A DNA stretch of 64,000 bases from the NCBI GenBank assembly GCA_963830715.1, contig CAWHNS010000024.1, positions 310,001-374,000 of the forward strand, written 5' to 3'. A program made the position numbers and the translations under genes. Each line of letters opens with the position of its first letter. Positions within the stretch are counted from its first letter, which is position 1. This DNA is from CAVVMA01 sp963830715. Lineage in GTDB: Bacteria > Desulfobacterota > Binatia > Binatales > Binataceae. This document shows positions 44,727 through 53,845 of this stretch, piece after piece. The notes under the pieces are model-generated. The model was not told the DNA's origin, did no database searches, and saw only the letters and a list, made by a program, of their open reading frames with translations.

Positions 44727-46142
44727 TCACACATCCGGCCATTTCGAGTTCCATGGCCGGGCTTGCTCGTAGGCGTACGAAGCCTGGAGCACGAGGTCCT
44801 CGCGATGGCGCTCGGCGATGATCTGCAATCCGCAGGGCAAGCCGCTGTCGGTGAATCCGGCGCGCACTGTGGCTGCCGGATGCCCGCTCAGGTTGAACTG
44901 GTACGTCAGTCCCGAAATGTCGAGCGCGCTGCGCACCTTCTTTCCATCGATTTCGGCGGGCGGCGGACCGGCGGCGGCAAACGCTTCGCTCGGCTGGGTC
45001 GGCGTGAGCAGCAGATCGAAGCGCTCGAAGATTTGCCCAATCCATCGATTGAACTCGGCGCGTAATCGATACGCCGCCCCATAGTGCCGCCAGGTGATCC
45101 GCGCCGCGGTCTCGGTGCCGTAAAGGAAGCCGCGCCCGAACTCGGATCGATCGCGCTCGATGTAATCGTAGAGCATCGCGTAGGTCTGGGTCGCGCCGAC
45201 CCGCAGCCACACGCCGGATATATCGGGAACGGCGCCTTCAGTTTCAATCTCGCTCACCTCATGGCCCATCTGGCGAAACGCGCCCACCGCATTTTCGACT
45301 TCGCGCGCGACGTCGCGCTGGATGATCTGGCCGAGCGTGCGATGAAACCCGATTCGCAGTTTCTTCGGGAGCCGCTCGATCGTCTCCAGGTAGGACAACC
45401 CCGGATGAGGCAGCGAGTCGGGATCGGCAGCGTGATAGCCGACGACCGCATCCATATACATCGCGGCGTCGCGGACGGTGCGGGTGAGCGGTCCCACGAC
45501 CGAGCAGTCTTCCCACCCCTGCATCCCGAGCGTCGAGTCGTGCGGGATTCGTCCGAACGACGGCTTCAGCCCGAAGCATCCCACGTAGCACGCGGGACCG
45601 CGGATCGAGCCGCCGCCGTCCGATCCGGTTGCGAGCGGGATCATCCCGCCTGCGATCGCCGCTGCGCTTCCGCCCGAGGATCCGCCGGGAGTCCGTTCGG
45701 CGTTCCACGGATTACGTGTGACGCCGAACAGCCGGTTCTTGGTGAAATTGACGTAGCCGAACTCGGGGGCGTTGGTCTTGCCGATCACGATCGCGCCGGC
45801 CGCCTTGAGCCGCGCGACCTGGATCGAGTCGCGCTCCGGGGTGTGATTGCGAAACGGCGCCGATCCGAATGTGGTCGGCAGGCCGGCGGCGTCTTCGAGG
45901 TCCTTGACGCCGATCGGGAGTCCACTTAGCGGCGGAAGATCGCCGCTCCGCGCGATCTTGTCGTCCATCGCGCGCGCTTCCGCAAGCGCCTGCTCCGCGC
46001 GCATCGCGCAGAACGCATTGAGTTTCGGATTGAGCGCCTCGATTCGCGCGATCGTGGCTTCCATCAGCTCGCTCGGCTTCAACTCGCGCCCGCGGATCAT
46101 CGCGGCAAGCTCGGATGCGGACTTCCAGTGCAGTTCGGCCAT
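44727..46142 (-). CDS. Amidase (amidase-signature family)
   Basis: A 471-residue amidase-signature enzyme that hydrolyses amides to acid and ammonia. The Ser-cisSer-Lys triad is complete: the lysine in GLPIGVKDLEDAAG, the cis-serine in ATGSDGGGSIRGPA, and the nucleophile region RTPGGSSGGSAAAIAGG. The C-terminal part (SGHPAATVRAGFTDSGLPCGLQII) is typical of aryl/acyl amidases such as those related to GatA. It is not GatA, because no gatB/C are next to it and the sequence differs. It lies 31 bases downstream of the methyltransferase gene (both minus), so they are likely cotranscribed. Confidence 0.85.
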   Translation of the reverse strand: MAELHWKSASELAAMIRGRELKPSELMEATIARIEALNPKLNAFCAMRAEQALAEARAMDDKIARSGDLPPLSGLPIGVKDLEDAAGLPTTFGSAPFRNHTPERDSIQVARLKAAGAIVIGKTNAPEFGYVNFTKNRLFGVTRNPWNAERTPGGSSGGSAAAIAGGMIPLATGSDGGGSIRGPACYVGCFGLKPSFGRIPHDSTLGMQGWEDCSVVGPLTRTVRDAAMYMDAVVGYHAADPDSLPHPGLSYLETIERLPKKLRIGFHRTLGQIIQRDVAREVENAVGAFRQMGHEVSEIETEGAVPDISGVWLRVGATQTYAMLYDYIERDRSEFGRGFLYGTETAARITWRHYGAAYRLRAEFNRWIGQIFERFDLLLTPTQPSEAFAAAGPPPAEIDGKKVRSALDISGLTYQFNLSGHPAATVRAGFTDSGLPCGLQIIAERHREDLVLQASYAYEQARPWNSKWPDV

Positions 46143-46173
46143 CGCGGTACTCCTGTCTGATTCTGCCTGATCG

Positions 46174-47040
46174 TTACTTCGCCTTGCGTCCGGTTACCAC
46201 AAAGACTACCCAGCACGCGAGGAACCGCCCGCGCTGGTCGCGATCCTTCAGGTCTTTCAACCAGGCCGACGCCGCCGCCGGACTGACGATTCCCTCCTCT
46301 ACCGTCCGTCGGCTCACGACCTCCAGATCGAGCATCGCGTTGGCCGCCGCGAACTCGCTGGTCGTGACCGTCATCGCATGCGTCCGTGCATCCTTGATGC
46401 CGCACTGGCGGAATAGCGCGGGAAGCTGCCGGCCGATCCAGCCGTTGCCGATGCCGTCGCAGATTCGATCCAGGATCGCGCGGGTCGTGGTCCGATCGGC
46501 GGCATCGAGCGCGACCATCCCCCAGTCGCGATCCGTCACCTGGATCACAGCGCCCGGTACCGCGACTCGAACCATCTCTTTCAGGACCAGCGACGGATTC
46601 GCGACGTGCTGGAACAGGCGGTCGGCGCGGCACGCGTCGAAGCTGTCGCGCGCGAGGTCGAGGCGCTCGGCGTCTCCCACGATGAACTCCACTTCGAGTG
46701 CCGAGCCTTCCGCGCGCCGTCGCGCCTCCGCGACCATCGCGCGCGAGGTGTCCACGCCGATGGCGAGGCCCTCGGCTCCCACCCGCGCGGCCAGCTCCCG
46801 CAGGTCGTCGCCGGTACCGCATCCCAGGTCGAGGATCGCGGCGCCATGTCTGAGTTCGAGCATGTCATACGAGACTTGCTTGATTTCCCTGTGCTGGGCA
46901 GTCGCCCGGTCGAGGTAGGCGATGAAGGGCCGGGTGTCGCGGTGTGCATCAACGTTGGCAAAGGCGTCGCCCGACAGATCGGCCGTCGTGCCGATGTTCG
47001 GCCTCAAGGCGAATTTTCGTTTCGCTTGTTCTCTCACCAT
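46174..47040 (-). CDS. Class I SAM-dependent methyltransferase
   Basis: A 288-residue methyltransferase with a full Rossmann SAM site: motif I AAILDLGCGTGDDLREL, motif II acidic residue in GVDTSRAMVAEA, and the FIVGDAERLDLARDSFD segment. The C-terminal part (KDLKDRDQRGRFLACWVVFVVTGRKAK) is as in the UbiE/Methyltransf_25 group. The substrate is unknown. The gene is divergent from tetR across a 116-base region that carries the TetR-type operator, so it may belong to the same regulon. Confidence 0.75.
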   Translation of the reverse strand: MVREQAKRKFALRPNIGTTADLSGDAFANVDAHRDTRPFIAYLDRATAQHREIKQVSYDMLELRHGAAILDLGCGTGDDLRELAARVGAEGLAIGVDTSRAMVAEARRRAEGSALEVEFIVGDAERLDLARDSFDACRADRLFQHVANPSLVLKEMVRVAVPGAVIQVTDRDWGMVALDAADRTTTRAILDRICDGIGNGWIGRQLPALFRQCGIKDARTHAMTVTTSEFAAANAMLDLEVVSRRTVEEGIVSPAAASAWLKDLKDRDQRGRFLACWVVFVVTGRKAK

Positions 47041-47113
47041 CGCCGTTGCGACTCATACTACTGCGCATATCGATCGCTAACCACAAAGGCACAAAGACGC
47101 GAAGCAGGAGTGT

Positions 47114-47142
47114 TTGACCGCCTAACGTACGTTAGGTATAAA
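47114..47142 (+). promoter_or_regulatory. Sigma70-like promoter with perfect 16-bp palindrome (TetR operator candidate)
   Basis: TTGACC at 47114-47119 and TATAAA at 47137-47142 with a 17-base spacer. The perfect palindrome CCTAACGTACGTTAGG at 47121-47136 fills that spacer. A repressor bound there would block RNA polymerase. The promoter points toward tetR and the LLM oxidoreductase, so this is a strong candidate autoregulatory TetR operator; it may also control the divergent methyltransferase and amidase genes. Confidence 0.75.
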
Positions 47143-47201
47143 ACCTTCATCAGCCGGTGTTGCCCAAGTCCATAACCCGTCCGGGCCGGAGGCTGGGCGA
47201 G

Positions 47202-47819
47202 ATGCATCGCCGCCTCGACACGCGCGATCGCGTGTTGCAGGTCGCTCAGGCGCTGTTCGCCGAACGCGGCTATCGCGGCGCCAGCTTGCGCGACATCTCG
47301 AGCCGGATCGGAATCAAAGCGCCCTCGCTGCTCCATCACTTCGGTTCCAAGGACGAATTGTACCTGGCGGTGCTCGATCGGATCTTCACCCGTCTGGAAG
47401 CGGCGGCCGGCTCGATCGTTGAGGGGCGCGAAAGCCGCCAGGTGCGAATCCGCAAGGGCGTCGAGGGTGCGATCGACTTCATCGCCTCGCGTCCGCACTT
47501 CGGCCGGATCGTGTGGAATGAGTTCATCGACGAGAAGGGCGTCGGCCGGCAGATGCTGAAGCGCCGCGTCCCTCCGCTGTTCAGCGCGCTCCTGGAGTTC
47601 GTCCGCCGGGGCCAGGACGAAGGCGAGTTCCGGCCCGAAGTCGATCCTTTCCATTTCCTGATGAGCCTGATTTCGGTCACGCTCGGATATTTCACGACCG
47701 CGGCGATGGTCCGGCGGCTTTGGGACAGGAACCTGCTCGAAGCGCCCATGATCGAGCGCCGCAAGCACGAGGTGACGGACCTGGTCGCGCGGACGTTGTT
47801 CGCGAACACGCCGCGATAA
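47202..47819 (+). CDS. TetR-family transcriptional regulator
   Basis: A 205-residue TetR regulator. The N-terminal HTH is RVLQVAQALFAERGYRGASLRDISSRIGIKAPSLLHHFGSKDELYLAVL, with the C-terminal ligand-binding helices typical of the family. The start is ATG 47202, because GGAGG at 47188-47192 gives 9 bases of spacing, while a longer ORF from GTG 47157 would begin only a few bases after the predicted transcription start. A perfect palindrome in its promoter (47121-47136) fits autorepression. The LLM oxidoreductase gene starts 34 bases downstream with its own GGAGG, so the two form an operon whose inducer may be the enzyme's substrate. Confidence 0.85.
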   Translation: MHRRLDTRDRVLQVAQALFAERGYRGASLRDISSRIGIKAPSLLHHFGSKDELYLAVLDRIFTRLEAAAGSIVEGRESRQVRIRKGVEGAIDFIASRPHFGRIVWNEFIDEKGVGRQMLKRRVPPLFSALLEFVRRGQDEGEFRPEVDPFHFLMSLISVTLGYFTTAAMVRRLWDRNLLEAPMIERRKHEVTDLVARTLFANTPR

Positions 47820-47853
47820 CAGACTGCAATTTCACCCTTCGGAGGCTGGACGA

Positions 47854-49044
47854 ATGAAGTTTGGCACCTTTTACGAACATCAGCTCCCGCGTCCCTGGAG
47901 AGCCGGCCAGGAGTTGAAGCTCTTCCAGGACGCGCTTGACCAGGTCGAGCTGGCGGATCGGCTGGGCGTCGATCACATGTGGGAAGTGGAGCACCACTTC
48001 CTCGAAGAGTATGCGCATTCGTCGGCGCCGGAGATTTTTCTCGCCGCGTGCAGCCAGCGCACGAAGCAGATTCGGCTCGGCCACGGAATTGTGCTGCTGC
48101 CGCCCGCTTACAACCATCCGGCGCGGGTCGCCGAGCGGATCGCGACGCTCGATCTGGTAAGCAACGGCCGCGTTGAGTTCGGGACAGGAGAATCCTCGGC
48201 CGAAGCGGAACTAGGCGGTTTCGGGATTCCGCGCGCCGACAAGCGCGAGATGTGGCGCGAGTCGCTGGGCGCGATCGCCCGGATGTTCGTCGAGGAACCG
48301 TTCCAGGGGCACGACGGCAAGTACTTCAAGATGCCGGTGCGGAACGTGGTTCCCAAACCGGTGCAGAAGCCGCATCCGCCGCTGTGGGTGGCGTGCTCGC
48401 GCCGCGAGACCATCCATCTGGCCGCCCAACTCGGCATCGGCGCGCTTACCTTCGCCTTCATCACTCCCGAAGAAGCCCGCCAATGGGTAGATGATTACTA
48501 CACCACGTTGGATCGCGAGTGCGAGCCGATCGGCTACGCGATCAATGCCAATATCGCGATCGTGACCGGCTTCATGTGCGACCGCAACGAGGAGCAGGCG
48601 CGCCAGATGGGCGAGGAAGGCGTGCGTTTCTTCGGCTACGCGCTCGGGCATCATTACGTCTTCGGCCGCCACGAGCCCGGCAAGACCAGCATCTGGGAGA
48701 ACTACAAGAAGAACCCGATTACGCTCCCGATGGACGGCGTCAACGGATGCATCGGGACGCCCGACCAGATTCGCTCGCGGCTGCGCGAGTTCGAAGCGTC
48801 GGGCGTCGACCAGGTCGTGTTCATCTCGCAGGCGGGCAACAACAAGCACGAGGACATCTGCGCTTCGCTGGACCTGTTCGCCAAAGAGGTGATGCCCGAG
48901 TTCAGGGATCGCCAGCCCCAGCGGGCGAAGGAGAAGGCGGCCCGCGTCGAGCCGATTATCGAGCGCGCGATGAAGCGCAAGCGCGAGCCGAAAGTTCCGA
49001 AGTCGGAAGGCCCGACGATCATCCAGGCCGGGATGCTGCCGTAA
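47854..49044 (+). CDS. LLM-class flavin-dependent oxidoreductase
   Basis: A 396-residue (beta/alpha)8 luciferase-like monooxygenase. The N-terminal FGTFYEHQLPRPW, then HMWEVEHHFLEEYAHSSAPEIFLAAC, GIVLLPPAYNHPARVAERIATLDLVSNGRVEFGTG and PPLWVACSRRET follow the family order. Members use FMNH2 or reduced F420 to oxidise or reduce small molecules; substrate and cofactor are unknown. It lies in an operon with tetR and its promoter-embedded palindrome. A strong nested hairpin (49050-49092) follows the stop. Confidence 0.85.
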   Translation: MKFGTFYEHQLPRPWRAGQELKLFQDALDQVELADRLGVDHMWEVEHHFLEEYAHSSAPEIFLAACSQRTKQIRLGHGIVLLPPAYNHPARVAERIATLDLVSNGRVEFGTGESSAEAELGGFGIPRADKREMWRESLGAIARMFVEEPFQGHDGKYFKMPVRNVVPKPVQKPHPPLWVACSRRETIHLAAQLGIGALTFAFITPEEARQWVDDYYTTLDRECEPIGYAINANIAIVTGFMCDRNEEQARQMGEEGVRFFGYALGHHYVFGRHEPGKTSIWENYKKNPITLPMDGVNGCIGTPDQIRSRLREFEASGVDQVVFISQAGNNKHEDICASLDLFAKEVMPEFRDRQPQRAKEKAARVEPIIERAMKRKREPKVPKSEGPTIIQAGMLP

Positions 49045-49049
49045 CAGAC

Positions 49050-49092
49050 GAACGCCGCGCGCCGGAACTCTCCGGCGCGCGATCGGGCGTTC
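49050..49092 (+). terminator. Strong nested terminator hairpin
   Basis: GAACGCC at 49050-49056 pairs with GGCGTTC at 49086-49092. Inside it, GCGCGCCGGA (49057-49066) pairs perfectly with TCCGGCGCGC (49071-49080) around a 4-base loop. It begins 6 bases after the LLM stop. There is no U-run, so it could be an attenuator-like or Rho-independent-like 3' end. Confidence 0.6.
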
Positions 49093-49132
49093 ATCTGCGG
49101 TTCGCTACATACTTGTAGGGCCTTATGGGATT

Positions 49133-49155
49133 GGCGCAGCGTTTTAGGCTGCGCC
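49133..49155. terminator. Hairpin at the 3' end of the cyclase gene
   Basis: GGCGCAGC at 49133-49140 and GCTGCGCC at 49148-49155 with a 7-base loop GTTTTAG; it overlaps the TAA stop of the cyclase gene (49144-49146). It is a perfect 8-bp stem between convergent genes and may terminate from either side. Confidence 0.45.
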
Positions 49156-49976
49156 GGACCATTCGACCGCGTGAACCCGGAGCGGGCGATTGAAGCCTTT
49201 TAGTAAAACGTCTCCGAGGTCTTTGAAGGGCAGCCTCTTTCCAAGGCACAGTTCGACAACCGCGTTCGAGACCAGAATCTGCTCCGGCTGCGCGTGAGAA
49301 CAGAGCCGCGCGGCTAGTTGCACCGTCGCTCCGAAGAGGTCGTGCTGATGCTCGACGGGTTCCCCTGCCGCGGCGCCGATCCGAACCTTGATCGGGTTCT
49401 CTCTGCGCTCTTCCTCATACTGAGCCGTGGCGCGCTGAATCCGTGCTGCGCACCGAACCGCTGCCGCGGCCGACACGAAGGAGGCCATGATGCCGTCCCC
49501 GGTGTGCTTGACCTCACGACCCTCTGACGCGGCCAGGGCGTCCCTGACGATCGTGTCATGGACCCCCAGCCGAGCCATCACCACCTCGTCCCCCAAGGCT
49601 TCATTCGTCGAGCCGACGATATCCGTGAAGAGAATGGTACGGATTGCGGTGTCGCGCTCGTTCCCCGTGCCGCCAGGGCGAGGACCGCTCCTGAGGGTCC
49701 GGTTTTCCCTTCGCCGAGGAGTAACTCTACCAGCTCGGGATCGGCCTCGATAATTCTCTCTGCGATCTGGCCGTGTGCTTGACGGTGCACTAACTGCGCC
49801 GCCTCCGGATTGGGTGCATTGACGAGGCAGAAAGCCTTGCCGTGGCTCTCGTTGAACCAGTACTTCAGATACTCGACGCCGTACTGCCTCTGCACTTTTA
49901 CGTCGGCGGCGTGCGCCTGCTCGAGATCTTCTGCCTTTGCTCCCGGAACTTTGTGGATGTCCATGTACAGTGGCAT
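49144..49976 (-). CDS. DUF4242 - class III nucleotide cyclase fusion (frameshifted)
   Basis: Two domains. The N-terminal one (MPLYMDIHKVPGAKAEDLEQAHAADVKVQRQYGVEYLKYWFNES...RQAHGQIAERI) is a DUF4242 / SCO4226-like nickel-binding domain. The C-terminal one is a class III adenylate/guanylate cyclase homology domain with the metal aspartates in TILFTDIVGST and KHTGDGIMASF. A missing base at about 49668-49690 breaks the frame between them; the corrected product is about 277 residues. This arrangement suggests a soluble sensor whose input is metal or a small ligand; cyclase activity is inferred. It ends on a hairpin (49133-49155) facing the LLM gene. Confidence 0.7.
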
Positions 49977-50166
49977 GTCAGCTCCTGAAGAACCTGGCCG
50001 CCCTTGCTGCAGGGGCAGCTTGTAATTTACCACGCGCGAGTTGTTAGCCAAAAGCTCGACCCGTGCGGCTAGAGAGTTCGCCCAGGGGCAGGCTCGCGCC
50101 CCTTTTGTGGGGCGCAAGCGGGATCGCGGTTCGGCTCGGCGAATGCGATGCGAGGAGCGCGGCCCG

Positions 50167-51583
50167 CTACGCGGCGGGCGGCCTGATGTTCTGGTTCACG
50201 CGGAACAGGTTGCCCGGGTCGTACGTCTGCTTGATCTCGGCCAGGCGCCCGTAGTTCTCCTGATAACTGGCGGCGATCCGCTCATCGCCTTCGTCGTCCA
50301 TCAGAAAGTTCACATAGGCGCCACCGGACGAGTGAGGATGCAGCCCCGACCAATAATTCCGGACCCACTCCCGATAGCGGGGCATGGCAGTCGGGTCCGG
50401 GCTCACCGCCGCGATGATGTGCGTGAACCGGGCACGGCGATACGCAAATGCTGTGTCCTGCGGGGCGACGTCGTGCACCGCGCCGTCGATCGGGTAGATG
50501 TGGAGCGCCGAATTGACCGTGGGAATGTGCGGCCCGTGCTTTACGTGCTCCGCGATGATTTCATCGGTCAGATCGTTGACGAAGTCGGCCTTCCAATAAT
50601 GGTGCAGACCAGGGGGAAGCAACGGGTCGAACATGGATTGGACTATCGGGTACTGGGCCGGGCCAACATGGGCGAACGCCGGCGGACCGAATTCCAACAG
50701 CGGCCGGGCGACGGCTTCTCCGGCGGCCGGATCGCCGCAATAGACGCATACGACCCCGCACACCGTCTTGCCGTGCAGCCGTTCGGGAAAGGGAGGCCCC
50801 GGCGGGACGATCAGAAAGGCAAAGAACGCGCTGAACTCCCGCGGCGCTGTCTTCATGAAGTCCCGGAAGAGCCGAAGAGCCTCCGTGGCCCGATCGAGCG
50901 GGTAGAGCACCGGTCCGGCGAAGACCGTGCTGACGGGATGGAGGCGGAACTCCATGGACGTGACGACGCCGAAGTTCCCGCCGCCGCCGCGCAGGGCCCA
51001 AAACAAGTCAGGGTGTTCGGCAGCACTTGCAGTGATTACGCGTCCGTTGGCAGTTACCACATCAGCCGAGATCAAATTGTCGCACGACAAACCATAGCGT
51101 CGCGTCAGGTACCCGAAACCACCGCCGAGCGTGAGACCGGAGACTCCCGTGGTCGAGATGACACCACCCGGCGTCGCCAATCCGAAGGCATGCGTGGCGT
51201 GGGCAACGTCTCCCCACGTGCAGCCAGGTCTCGACGCGCGCGACACGGCGGGCCGGATCCACGCGGATGCCCTTCATGGCGGACAGGTCCGCGACCAGGC
51301 CGCCGTCGCACGTGCCGAAACCGGGTACGCTATGGCCGCCCGCGCGGATGGCCAGGAGCATGGCGTGATCCCGCGCGAAGCCGACACAGCTGATCACGTC
51401 GGCGACATCGGCGCACCGTACGATCAAGCCCGGCCTCCGGTCGATCATCGCGTTGTACACCTTGCGCGCCGACTCGTACTCCGCGTCGGACGAATCGATC
51501 ACCTTACCGCGAATGGTCGATACAAAGGCCTGGACGGCGCCCGCATCGGGTCCATCGATAGACTGCTTTCCGCCATGTTGCAT
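50167..51583 (-). CDS. BBE-type FAD-linked oxidoreductase (frameshifted)
   Basis: A berberine-bridge-enzyme-like flavoprotein of about 471 residues. The FAD-binding part carries LAIRAGGHSVPGFGTCDGG (the His of which is the usual covalent FAD anchor), LATPGGVISTTGVSGLTLGGGFG and ALRGGGGNFGVVTSMEF. The C-terminal BBE motif is NYGRLAEIKQTYDPGNLFRVNQNIRP. An extra base at about 51229-51231 breaks the frame; removing it gives RVARVEPGCTWGDVAHATHAFG. The start at 51583 (MQHGGKQ) has a GAGG upstream. These enzymes oxidise alcohols, sugars or ring-fused amines; the substrate is unknown. It follows the amidohydrolase gene by 31 bases. Confidence 0.8.
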
Positions 51584-51614
51584 GACAGGTTCCCTCGTAT
51601 TCAGCGGTCCCCCG

Positions 51615-52811
51615 CTACAGTTTGTAGACACGGGCGACGTTCTCGCCCAGGATCGCGCGGCGGCCGGATTCGGTCATCGGCGCGACCATCCCGCGCAGCT
51701 CTTCGAGGTAGTTCCCCGGATGGTCCGGATGGGGGTAGTCGCTGGCCCAGAAAAATTTGTCCTCGCCTACGATCGGCATCAGGCCGGCGATGGTTCGCTC
51801 GTCCGGGTCCGCCGAGATGAAGCATTGGCGTTTGAAGTAGTACGACGGCTTCTCCTTCAGGCGGACCGTCCCGCCCAGCGTGGTGCCGCCGAAAATCGCG
51901 TCGCCGCGATCGAGGAAATAGCCGATCCATCCGGCTTGCGACTCGAGTACGACCACTCGCAGGCGCGGGAAACGATCGAAGACCCCGAACTGGAACAAGG
52001 TCGCAAAGGCGTGCTGGACGCCCTGGCCCGCGAACAGATCGTAGTACCAGGCGGCCCACTGGAAATTGTCGAAGCGATGGTGGATGCCCCACGGGATCGG
52101 CTCGAAGGTCGGATGAATCGCGAACGGGACGTCGAGGTCCTGCGCCGCGCCGAACACCACGTCGTGCGCCGGATCGCCGTGCGGCTTGCGGGTGATTGTG
52201 AAAGGACACACGAACGCGCCTTTGCATCCGTCCTTGACGGCGCGCTCGAGTTCGCGCGCAGCTTCGGCCGGATCGCCCAGCGAGAGATGGGCGATCGGGA
52301 CGAGGCGGCCGCCCGAATCGCGGCAGAAGTCGGCGATCCATCGGTTGTAGGCGCGGCAATAGGCGCCGGACAGTTCGGCGTCGAAAAGCTCGGCCTCCCA
52401 TAAGAGACCGATCGTGGGATAGAGCAGGGCGCCGGCCATTCCTTCGCGGCCGAGCAATTCCGTCCTCTCCTTCGTGTCCATTGTTCCGAACGCCGCGCCC
52501 TTCATGTAGGTGTCTTCGGGTTTGGGCTGCATCCGCACGATGTCTTCCTGCGCGAGCTTTCCCTGCATTGCGAGTTCGCGCAGCCGCGCCACGTCGGTCA
52601 CGCGCTTGCCCATCCCGCCGAGCGATCCCAACACGCCGTGGCGCGTCATCTTGGCGCGTTTGCCATCGATCTCGAGATACTCCCAGCTCTCATCGTCAAC
52701 CCGAATCCGCATCGCGCGGTCGCGATATTTCGGTTCCAGGTATTTCTCCCAGAGATCGGGCGGCTCGAGGATATGCCCGTCGCAATCGATTACCATCGCT
52801 TCGGTCTTCAT
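51615..52811 (-). CDS. Amidohydrolase_2 (ACMSD-like) metal-dependent hydrolase
   Basis: A 398-residue TIM-barrel enzyme of the amidohydrolase_2 family (2-amino-3-carboxymuconate-semialdehyde decarboxylase-like). It contains VIDCDGHILEPPDLW, metal and active-site histidines in FAIHPTFEPIPWGI, VLESQAGWIGYFLDRGD and the C-terminal FWASDYPHPDHPGNY. Such proteins decarboxylate or hydrolyse carboxylated aromatics; many are found in soil lineages with unknown substrates. The start at the ATG pair 52811/52814 has GGGG upstream. It precedes the BBE-type gene and follows the cyclase-family gene, as often in degradative clusters. Confidence 0.8.
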   Translation of the reverse strand: MKTEAMVIDCDGHILEPPDLWEKYLEPKYRDRAMRIRVDDESWEYLEIDGKRAKMTRHGVLGSLGGMGKRVTDVARLRELAMQGKLAQEDIVRMQPKPEDTYMKGAAFGTMDTKERTELLGREGMAGALLYPTIGLLWEAELFDAELSGAYCRAYNRWIADFCRDSGGRLVPIAHLSLGDPAEAARELERAVKDGCKGAFVCPFTITRKPHGDPAHDVVFGAAQDLDVPFAIHPTFEPIPWGIHHRFDNFQWAAWYYDLFAGQGVQHAFATLFQFGVFDRFPRLRVVVLESQAGWIGYFLDRGDAIFGGTTLGGTVRLKEKPSYYFKRQCFISADPDERTIAGLMPIVGEDKFFWASDYPHPDHPGNYLEELRGMVAPMTESGRRAILGENVARVYKL

Positions 52812-52850
52812 CATCAATGCCCCATCAGTGCTTGTCTGTGATTTCAATTC

Positions 52851-53777
52851 CTAGAAGATCGCGAGCGGGTTGACCGGAGAGCCGGTGCCGCGCTCGAGGA
52901 TCAGCGGCGCCGTGGCGAACATGAATTCATAGCGGCCAAGCCGCGCGCAGGCGTCGGCCAGCGCGTCGAAGTCGGCATTGTCCAGCAGATGCACTCCCAT
53001 CACGGCCAGCGCGCAGACATGGATCGGCAGGACCAGGTCTTTGTAGCCGGTCGGTACGACGTCGCTGACCGCGTCCGAGCCGAGCATCGCGACTCGCCGC
53101 TCGTGGATCCACGGCAGGCAGGTCGGATCGAGGCCGGGCATTCCCTCGCCATTGGGATCCCAGGCGCCTTTGCTTTTGCGGCGGCGCGCGCGTCCGGTGC
53201 GAATCAGCAGGATGTCTCCCTCGTCGACGCGCACCCGATGATCCTTTTCGGCGGCGTCGAGTTCCTCGACCATAATCCGATCGCCGGGCTCCAGCCATTC
53301 GACCTTGCGCAGCTTCGCGATATCGAGCAGGACGCCGCGGCTCACGATCCCCTGGCGCGCGACGTCGATCGCGCACTTTCGCGCGCCGTGCGAGCCGACT
53401 TCATCGGCGCCGAACCCGTTGTACATCTTGCCCTGCCAGAAAACGTGGCAGAGCGCGTCGATATGCGTGTTGGCCATGCCGTGCGGCGCGATCGCGAAGT
53501 AGTCGGCGGAATACGGAAGCCACTCACGCGCGGAATCGAGTCCGGTCTGTACCATCAGATGGCTCACCGGCATCGGATTGTCGATTGCGGGCCTGACCGC
53601 CAGCGGCAGCGCCAGCGAGACGGTCTCGCCGCTTTGTGCCACCCGTGCGGCGGCCGCGCGTTTGCTGTCGGTGATGAAGTTGAGAGCGCCGCGCTGGTCG
53701 TCTTTGCCCCATCGCCCCCAATTGCTCAACTTGTCGAACAGTCCCCGGACCTCGTCAGACGTAAGCCGCGTCGCCAT
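52851..53777 (-). CDS. Cyclase-family (kynurenine-formamidase-like) hydrolase
   Basis: A 308-residue metal-dependent hydrolase of the cyclase family (PF04199), related to kynurenine formamidase. The metal motif is GMANTHIDALCHVFW (H-x3-H-x-D-x3-H style), and SAKLRK... GDILLIRTG with a downstream acidic residue follows. It starts at ATG 53777 with AGGAGA 8 bases upstream, which favours it over a longer ORF from 53828. It is next to the amidohydrolase gene, a pairing suggestive of successive hydrolytic steps. Confidence 0.8.
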   Translation of the reverse strand: MATRLTSDEVRGLFDKLSNWGRWGKDDQRGALNFITDSKRAAAARVAQSGETVSLALPLAVRPAIDNPMPVSHLMVQTGLDSAREWLPYSADYFAIAPHGMANTHIDALCHVFWQGKMYNGFGADEVGSHGARKCAIDVARQGIVSRGVLLDIAKLRKVEWLEPGDRIMVEELDAAEKDHRVRVDEGDILLIRTGRARRRKSKGAWDPNGEGMPGLDPTCLPWIHERRVAMLGSDAVSDVVPTGYKDLVLPIHVCALAVMGVHLLDNADFDALADACARLGRYEFMFATAPLILERGTGSPVNPLAIF

Positions 53778-53845
53778 CTTGGAGTCTCCTGTGCCGGCGT
53801 TTTCCCCGCACCTATAGCACGCGGGCATGAGACCGGGTTAGCGCT

